64,000 nt of DNA from Halisarca cf. caerulea (Eukaryota; Porifera; Demospongiae; Chondrillida; Halisarcidae), in NCBI GenBank assembly GCA_963170055.1, contig CAUJGJ010000397.1:2590001-2654000 (forward strand), written 5' to 3'. The notes under the pieces were generated by a model. The model was not told the origin of the DNA and did not search any database. It worked only from the letters and a program-made list of their open reading frames with translations. Made by a program: the position numbers and the translations under genes. Within the stretch, counting starts at the first letter, position 1; the number at the start of each line of letters is the position of its first letter. Positions 57,225 to 64,000 of the stretch are shown one piece after another.

Positions 57225-58551
57225 TAGAGTTTCTGGGAGCCCTCCTGTTCTGAAATGTACAGATTTGTGTGTGTAACAGATTTGGACTTATGTACGTATG
57301 TTGTGTGAATTTTGCTTATGTACATGCTCTGGAGATGTTCTAGTGTTTTGTTCAACACATTGATAGTGAGGTTGGAATCATGGGGCCATTCATGCACATC
57401 CACAAATGCCAAGGCTATCTTCCCATGTTCTGCCTGTGTATGGACCAGTACGCCAGTAATGTGGGCTGCTATCCGTGCCAGTGGCTGAGTTGAATTTAGA
57501 CTCTGGCACCAAGAATGGTAGGGACATCTTCTGCTGGTCCATTCCATCTATAATGATTGACAAGTACTTCTCTGCCTCAGCTCTTGCTAACTCTCTATGA
57601 GTGAAATACTCTTTCCTTTCAATCCTGTGGGAGAAATATGTACAGTTAAGGTAAAATCACTACTTTGATGACTTCTAGAAATTATAGTTTATTGTTGTTC
57701 ATAGTGTAGTAACTGGCAAATTGCAGAAAGGTAGTTACTGTAGCTGCTAAATATAACATCGTAATGTACACTCTTTCATACGGTAGGCGTCAAAAAAATT
57801 TCCATATCGTAATCGTAAAATGGCCAAATTACGATTACATTCCGATATGATTACAATTTTGTTGATAAATCACGAAGGCCAGATTACGATGCTAAAGTAG
57901 AGAAATTACGGAAATCCCAGATCGAATTACGTTAGCCATATGCAACGAAACTAAACTGAAGTGAGTCAGGACGCTGCGCTCACAAAATCATCAGATCGAA
58001 TTACCTACGTATTTCTCAAACTTGGATCCCTATATCCTTCGTGTAAACAAGCTTGTTTAGCACTTGGAACACAGATAGCCGTGCAGTGTCTCTGCGGTTC
58101 AAACTGCATACGATTTTTATTATCTTTGAGATCGAATTACCTTCACGAAGGATGGTCGTTGGGTTCAAAATAGTTAGCTAGCCTAACGATGATCTGATCT
58201 TCGAGATCCTGAGGATAGGATGGACCTCAGTAAAAAGGGTCGCTTCTGCTCTAGATCTGCTGATCGGATTACGATTTGTATTTGAGGATGAACCTAGGTG
58301 ATCCAATTACGATTTCTATAAGCTTTGAGATCAAATTGCGGTGATGAATGGCATCCAAATGAAATTACGATTTTCACTACGCACATCATAACTACGATTA
58401 CGGTACGTTACTTAACTATTATGCTACGGAAACTTTTTTGATGTCTACCGTAGTTCACACATGTTAACAATGGTTTGTGCTGATTTTTACCTGATTTCAT
58501 CCATATGTTTTTCATACTCTTTCTCCAACTGTTTGATGTAGCTGCTGTTCC
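57225..58551 (-). pseudogene. DUF7869-like protein, 5' exons
   Basis: Exon 58491-58551 encodes NSSYIKQLEKEYEKHMDEIR between CTAG and GTAAAA. The next exon (57225-57624, acceptor TCCCACAG) encodes ERKEYFTHRELA, EAEKYLSIIIDGMDQQKM, then in shifted frames HITGVLVHTQ...GKIALAFVDVHEWPHDSNLT and finally IQLDNCARE. The DGMDQ, PHDSNLT and QLDN motifs are what I recognise as DUF7869. Two or more slips break it. The intron 57625-58490 contains a 670-bp MITE. The family naming is from memory and the function is unknown. Confidence 0.6.
57781..58450. mobile_element. TA-bounded MITE (670 bp)
   Basis: CGGTAGGCGTCAAAAAAA at the left matches CGGTAGACATCAAAAAAG reversed at the right (about 23 bp with few mismatches). 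TA is present on both sides (57779-57780, 58451-58452). The interior repeats CGATTACG/TCGAATTAC motifs. Sits in an intron of the DUF7869-like remnant. Confidence 0.85.
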
Positions 58552-58553
58552 CT

Positions 58554-59350
58554 AGAATAATCACATAGTATGAAGGAACATTAATTTTTATACAGTTTTT
58601 TTCAATTGGTTTAACTGAAGTTTCATTCCAATTAACGGGGTTTACATTGCAATTAGTGCACTTTAATTTCAATTAGCAGATTTCAAAATTCTGTAGCTCA
58701 AGTTTGGAGTAATTTTCTGGGCAATAGCCCAACTTCATTGAATTTATTGAAACATATGTTAAACCAATTGCAAAGACTGTTTTTACTTTTGTCGGAAGTT
58801 AGTGCTCATACTACATAGTTACATTTTAATGAAAAGCACTGTTACTGGTACACTCTGTGTACAATATTTGTGACTGTATGCAAATGGCTGGTGGCTTCAA
58901 CAGCAATTGGATCACTGAAAAGGAACCATGCTGTAGCAGTGTGTGGCTGGAGGGTACTCATGTGTAATCAATGATCATAGGTGGTGGAATAGGGGGCAAG
59001 GGGGGAGGGTAGTCGTTCCTTGTCCCCTTAGGTTAGGTTAGGTAAGCTTATTTTGACAGTCCCCTTCTTATGCAATAATACTAATTACTAACTTTACAAT
59101 GGAAAATCCAACAATAAATACTGATAATGCCCCTAAAAGTTGAAAAATATACAATTTTCATGAATTTTAGAGTGGAACCACATTACTTGTGATTCTATAA
59201 ATCCTCACACATGTTTCCCATGACATCATACAATATGTAATAATTTTACCAAAAAAAATGATGTGTTACCTCTCAAGCAGTATCGAACAATAATATATAT
59301 CACAATGTCTACGCACATCATACACGCCCCACCCCACCCATGCGCAGGTG
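58554..59350. other. Gene-free stretch
   Basis: AT-rich DNA with TTAGGTTAGGTTAGG at 59029-59043 (about two and a half units, too short to call telomeric). No coding motif. Confidence 0.5.
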
Positions 59351-59470
59351 AGTTATGTCCAATTTTGGACATAACACAAAATGGCCGACGTTAAGGAGGC
59401 GTCCAAAACTACCCCCTTATTTTGCTTTCTGGAAGGGATATTGCTGACATTAACTTATTATTTTGTATAA
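59351..59470 (+). promoter_or_regulatory. Palindrome plus ATGGCCGAC, candidate promoter/first exon
   Basis: GTTATGTCCAA and TTGGACATAAC form a perfect 11-bp inverted repeat (2-bp spacer) near 59352. 20 bp later AAAATGGCCGACGTTAAGG opens a short frame (MADVKEASKTTPLF). The GTTATGTCC motif recurs at 59688 and once in each 669-bp unit. Possibly the start of the downstream gene; this is inferred from position only. Confidence 0.35.
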
Positions 59471-59574
59471 CAAACCTATTTACATTATGTTGGTGTTCTT
59501 CTTGCAACAATCTACAAGTCGAACGTCTCGTTAAAGGCATTTTCTTCTGATGCTATTGAAAAAACAAAAAACGA

Positions 59575-59860
59575 AAATCGCGGTGGTAAAAATCTCCGAT
59601 TCTGAACACACCAATAGGTCCAAAGGACTCCTTAGATTCATAAGTGGCCTGAAAGATTCCTGGAGCCTGGTAGCTCAAAGCACGGCTGTTATGTCCAGGG
59701 GTTTCCTTTGATTTTCGAGGTCTCCAGCCACAAAACACGGGACATAACTCGAACGGTAGAAGGTACAAAGCTCCAGGAATCTTTCCCAGCGGTTTGGACT
59801 ATGAGGAACACGATGGCACTATTGCCGTTGCTCTGAGCTGAGATTTTTACCACCGTGATT
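59575..59860. repeat. Inverted exon-like duplication beside the tandem array
   Basis: GCGGTGGTAAAAATCTC (59579) mirrors GAGATTTTTACCACCG (59838). GAAAGATTCCTGGAG (59652) mirrors CTCCAGGAATCTTT (59781), and GTTATGTCC mirrors GGGACATAAC. Translated, both arms give a similar peptide (GHNS..., APGIF, DFYHRDF), so the two arms look like oppositely oriented copies of one coding block. Only array unit 1 has both arms; units 2-4 have the right arm only. Confidence 0.6.
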
Positions 59861-62396
59861 TTCAAAGAAAATTTCCACCCGAACACCACTCTTCTTCTGA
59901 CTGCAGTCACATGCTGTCACGTGTATTACAGTTACGTTAGAATATGTCATCCTGCGGCTTACTAAAGGAGGGAAATTCGTATTCTCTAAGCTAACTGCCT
60001 TTGAGCACGTCGCGTTCTGCAAAGCACAAGGATCTCCTGTAAGCTCCAAAGAACAATTGTAGTTACACAAATAACGAGTCACGGTGAGTTGGTAACACCA
60101 ATCTTTATTTAAAATACAAAATAATAGTATTATGTGATAATATGGTCATATTAAAACCAGGCAAGTCTCTTTGAATGGTTGCAGCATACTATTCTCATTG
60201 CAGTTAGCAATGCCTAGAGGCACTCCCTTCAGTCTTCTTCTGAACTGTGCGTATGCCCGTACAGCAGTGTACGAGCTGTTTGGAAAGCCTCCAGCTGCAC
60301 CTAAAAAGAAACATAAAGGTGATCAACAAAAGGGAGACAACCCTGGTATGTCAACTCAAACATACTCTTCATGCAATGAAGGTAAGAACCACAAAGCCAC
60401 AAAACACGGGACATAACTCGAACGGTAGAAGGTACAAAGCTCCAGGAATCTTTCCCAGCGGTTTGGACTATGAGGAACACGATGGCACTATTGCCGTTGC
60501 TCTGAGCTGAGATTTTTACCACCGTGATTTTCAAAGAAAATTTCCACCCGAACACCACTCTTCTTCTGACTGCAGTCACATGCTGTCACGTGTATTACAG
60601 TTACGTTAGAATATGTCATCCTGCGGCTTACTAAAGGAGGGAAATTCGTATTCTCTAAGCTAACTGCCTTTGAGCACGTCGCGTTCTGCGAAGCACAAGG
60701 ATCTCCTGTAAGCTTCAAAGAACAATTGTAGTTACACAAATAACGAGTCACGGTGAGTTGGTAACACCAATCTTTATTTAAAATACAAAATAATAGTATT
60801 ATGTGATAATATGGTCATATTAAAACCAGGCAAGTCTCTTTGAATGGTTGCAGCATACTATTCTCATTGCAGTTAGCAATGCCTAGAGGCACTCCCTTCA
60901 GTCTTCTTCTGAACTGTGCGTATGCCCGTACAGCAGTGTACGAGCTGTTTGGAAAGCCTCCAGCTGCACCTAAAAAGAAACATAAAGGTGATCAACAAAA
61001 GGGAGACAACCCTGGTATGTCAACTCAAACATACTCTTCATGCAATGAAGGTAAGAACCACAAAGCCACAAAACACGGGACATAACTCGAACGGTAGAAG
61101 GTACAAAGCTCCAGGAATCTTTCCCAGCGGTTTGGACTATGAGGAACACGATGGCACTATTGCCGTTGCTCTGAGCTGAGATTTTTACCACCGTGATTTT
61201 CAAAGAAAATTTCCACCCGAACACCACTCTTCTTCTGACTGCAGTCACATGCTGTCACGTGTATTACAGTTACGTTAGAATATGTCATCCTGCGGCTTAC
61301 TAAAGGAGGGAAATTCGTATTCTCTAAGCTAACTGCCTTTGAGCACGTCGCGTTCTGCGAAGCACAAGGATCTCCTGTAAGCTTCAAAGAACAATTGTAG
61401 TTACACAAATAACGAGTCACGGTGAGTTGGTAACACCAATCTTTATTTAAAATACAAAATAATAGTATTATGTGATAATATGGTCATATTAAAACCAGGC
61501 AAGTCTCTTTGAATGGTTGCAGCATACTATTCTCATTGCAGTTAGCAATGCCTAGAGGCACTCCCTTCAGTCTTCTTCTGAACTGTGCGTATGCCCGTAC
61601 AGCAGTGTACGAGCTGTTTGGAAAGCCTCCAGCTGCACCTAAAAAGAAACATAAAGGTGATCAACAAAAGGGAGACAACCCTGGTATGTCAACTCAAACA
61701 TACTCTTCATGCAATGAAGGTAAGAACCACAAAGCCACAAAACACGGGACATAACTCGAACGGTAGAAGGTACAAAGCTCCAGGAATCTTTCCCAGCGGT
61801 TTGGACTATGAGGAACACGATGGCACTATTGCCGTTGCTCTGAGCTGAGATTTTTACCACCGTGATTTTCAAAGAAAATTTCCACCCGAACACCACTCTT
61901 CTTCTGACTGCAGTCACATGCTGTCACGTGTATTACAGTTACGTTAGAATATGTCATCCTGCGGCTTACTAAAGGAGGGAAATTCGTATTCTCTAAGCTA
62001 ACTGCCTTTGAGCACGTCGCGTTCTGCGAAGCACAAGGATCTCCTGTAAGCTCCAAAGAACAATTGTAGTTACACAAATAACGAGTCACGGTGAGTTGGT
62101 AACACCAATCTTTATTTAAAATACAAAATAATAGTATTATGTGATAATATGGTCATATTAAAACCAGGCAAGTCTCTTTGAATGGTTGCAGCATACTATT
62201 CTCATTGCAGTTAGCAATGCCTAGAGGCACTCCCTTCAGTCTTCTTCTGAACTGTGCGTATGCCCGTACAGCAGTGTACGAGCTGTTTGGAAAGCCTCCA
62301 GCTGCACCTAAAAAGAAACATAAAGGTGATCAACAAAAGGGAGACAACCCTGGTATGTCAACTCAAACATACTCTTCATGCAATGAAGGTAAGAAG
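59726..62396 (+). repeat. Four-copy tandem array of a 669-bp unit
   Basis: Units start at 59726, 60395, 61064 and 61733 (AGCCACAAAACACGGGACAT each time), an exact 669-bp period. I see only two varying sites: CTGCAAAGCAC in unit 1 versus CTGCGAAGCAC in 2-4, and AGCTCC in 1 and 4 versus AGCTTC in 2 and 3. Each unit holds a TTCTCATTGCAG acceptor, an exon starting MPRGTPFSLLLN, and GAAG|GTAAGAA. Unit 4 continues into the full gene, while units 1-3 jump to the next unit at GGTAAGAACCACAAAGCC. Confidence 0.95.
60210..60381 (+). pseudogene. Orphan first coding exon, array unit 1
   Basis: MPRGTPFSLLLNCAYARTAV and KPPAAPKKKHKGDQQ are identical to the start of the gene at 62217. The block is preceded by a CAG acceptor and followed by GGTAAGAA. 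Identical blocks lie at 60879-61050 (unit 2) and 61548-61719 (unit 3). Without the downstream body they cannot encode the full protein. Confidence 0.7.
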
Positions 62397-64000
62397 TCAG
62401 GTGAGTCACAAAAAAAAGAAGTGAAAGATGGAAGTATTTCCATGCCACAAAACATACACAAGGAACAACTAGTTCATTTCCCAAACCAACAGCCTGTGCC
62501 TGAAGCTAGACAAGGGCAAAGTAGTGAAAGTATCACCACAACTGATGACTGTAGCACCCTTGGTAGTGACCAAAGTAGCAAAGGTGAGGATGCTATCCCT
62601 AAAAATGAAACAGTAAAAGGGCACATAAAAGACCCTCTGCATGAATTTCAACAGAAGTTTGGGTCAATATGTAACCTGGCAAAAAGTCAATTTGAACGAA
62701 ATGATGAAAAATACCCATCAGCTTTTGAATCTAGTGTAAAATCAGTGCTAACAGCATTTTTGTCAAAATGGTACCCCCCAGAAGCCAGGAAAGATTACTT
62801 AGACACATTCTCATTGGAAAAATGGCAATCAATGGACAAAGCCACACAAAAAAGCCATTCGGTGTCTAACTGCATTGCATGTGCAGTACAGCATGCACAG
62901 TTACAGAGTTCCATACCACTAAAACCAGTGTTCATTGGGAAAAATGACGAAAATGTGTACGGACCATTCAACAAGTCCCAGAGAGAGAATTTGCCAGAAC
63001 TCATTTCAGCAAATTCAATGCCTTATGTATAGCATCCACTGGTAAACCATTCACTGAGGTAGCAGTAAACCACATAGGCCCCATGAAAAAGGTGGTTACT
63101 GACAGAATGAAACAGTGTACTGCTGAATGTAACAAGGCTTTGGCCGAGAATGCTGTAGTTCGTGTTCATGCTCAGGACATTAGTTTTTCCAAATACAACA
63201 ACCAACGACTTGCTACATTCTTCAATAAACCTGAAACTACTGCTTTACAAAAAAAAGCTAAAAAAAGACCAGCCTTGAAAGAAAGTGACTGCCAAAACAG
63301 TGCAGAGTTCCATGCCTTATGCCACAAACTTCAAAATTGGGATGAGAGTGAGAAATTTATTGGCAGACAAATAGCCAGTGAATTTCACATCAAGGGAACA
63401 GATGCTGGCCACAAAATCAAACTATTAGCCCTGGAACTTGAAGCAAACATACCTGGCCTACATATAGAGCCAAAATCAAAAAGAACTGTGAGAAAGTATG
63501 AAAACTCAGACATAAGCATGGCAGCTCCACCTACCTGCAAAAAGTTGAAGGCTGATAACTACAAATGTCATCAGTGTAGGTTCCCCATGCTGCCCCTTGC
63601 CTGTAACCTATTACAAAAATGGAGAGAAAAATGAAAAAAACTGCTATGGGGCGCAAATACTCACTGACAGAAATTCGCCAAAAGTTGGTAGACAAGCATA
63701 GGCACTTGATGCGATTACACAACAATGCTCAAATCAGTGAAATGAGTAAGGATGACATACTAGCACTAGTTGCAAAGGTTGCTCCCAGTGCTCTCCCAGA
63801 GTTTGAGTCTAAAGACTTACAATACATGCAAACCCTGTTGAGAGTGTGTCAGCGCAACAGGGCATTGTGGGTGTGGTCTGACCATTCTGTACTGTTGGGA
63901 TATGGTCTGGTACTGATTGTAGTAGGAGCAGTGTACGACCCACTAGTGTACCTTACTGACGATGAGGTAGCCAAATCCCACAAATCTACCATGAGTGTAC
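62178..64000 (+). pseudogene. Second copy (N2) of the unassigned large protein, truncated by the window
   Basis: From MPRGTPFSLLLNCAYARTAV (62217; an upstream in-frame ATG is at 62178) it matches the N1 protein in order: F-x-x-L-x-N-C-x-x-x-R-T-x-V-Y-E, then a Lys/Ser linker, HSVSNCIACAV...IPLKPVFIGK (62855-62945). After a slip in the AGAGAGAA run near 62985 it reads NALCIASTGKPFTEVAVNH, then RMKQCTAECNKALAENAV and KIKLLALELEANIPG...ISMAAPPTCKK. A frame change near 63620 leads to MGRKYSLTEIRQKL, LMRLHNNAQ and ALWVWSDHSVLL...VYDPLVYL, which corresponds to the WVWHDHSSL region of N1. It has fewer lesions than N1. The rest lies beyond 64000. No function is known to me. Confidence 0.75.

Noticed and set aside
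59819..60082. Minus-strand 87-residue Cys-rich ORF (MTRYLCNYNCSL...), repeated in each 669-bp unit
   Set aside because: It looks protein-like, but its repetition is explained by the tandem array and I have no domain match or splice evidence. Kept as a possibility, not annotated.
63640..63655. A AAA AAC slippery heptamer as a programmed -1 frameshift site in N2
   Set aside because: The upstream ORF already ends at a TGA before the heptamer, so slippage there could not join the frames.

Overview
This is a eukaryotic, animal-type window, and nearly everything recognisable in it is mobile DNA. Protein-coding stretches carry GT...AG introns. Long (TG/CA)n, (TA)n and (CT)n microsatellites are everywhere, and at least eight transposon classes lie side by side or nested. 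The mix (piggyBac, ZNF862-like hAT, pogo/Tigger, Harbinger with a SANT partner, DUF6589-like and DUF7869-like proteins, Helitron-type helicase plus OTU) is what I associate with sponges or cnidarians. That is an inference from family content. I identified no single-copy host gene, rRNA or tRNA.

Layout. 0-1.2 kb: reverse copy of a microsatellite-rich repeat (family E). 1.26-3.45 kb: broken piggyBac transposase (minus). 3.9-5.07 kb: TG arrays and repeats. 5.07-6.89 kb: PIF1 helicase/OTU remnant, cut by a second piggyBac at TTAA; that piggyBac (6.9-10.1 kb) is itself split by two tandem hairpin MITEs. 11.1-12.4 kb: pogo/JRK-like transposase remnant with a PHD finger. 16.1-22.9 kb: two tandem copies of one repeat (family C); the first holds a complete hAT element with an intact 751-residue ORF, the second a TTAA-bounded piggyBac. 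22.9-30.8 kb: hairpin MITEs, then a probable 7-kb Harbinger element with a SANT-domain gene, transposase remnant and later insertions. 32.9-40.2 kb: decayed multi-exon DUF6589-like gene hosting a TIR/TA-bounded Tigger that carries a reverse-strand HIRAN-domain ORF. 40.55-51.10 kb: fourth piggyBac, split by a 7,977-bp TIR-bounded element (41754-49730) encoding a large unassigned protein and a CCCH zinc-finger protein. 51.4-58.6 kb: DUF7869-like gene remnants (minus) riddled with MITEs and CA arrays. 59.6-64 kb: four-copy 669-bp tandem array leading into a second, better preserved copy of the same unassigned large-protein family, which runs off the window.

The best candidate for something undescribed is the element class represented at 41.75-49.73 kb and 59.4-64.0 kb. 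Next are the Tigger element with its HIRAN passenger, and the hairpin-ended MITEs that carry an ETS-site/(TA)n/ATG/splice-donor cassette resembling a mobile promoter plus first exon. Insertion order can often be read: older DUF6589, family C and piggyBac sequences are the targets, and the MITEs and array are younger.
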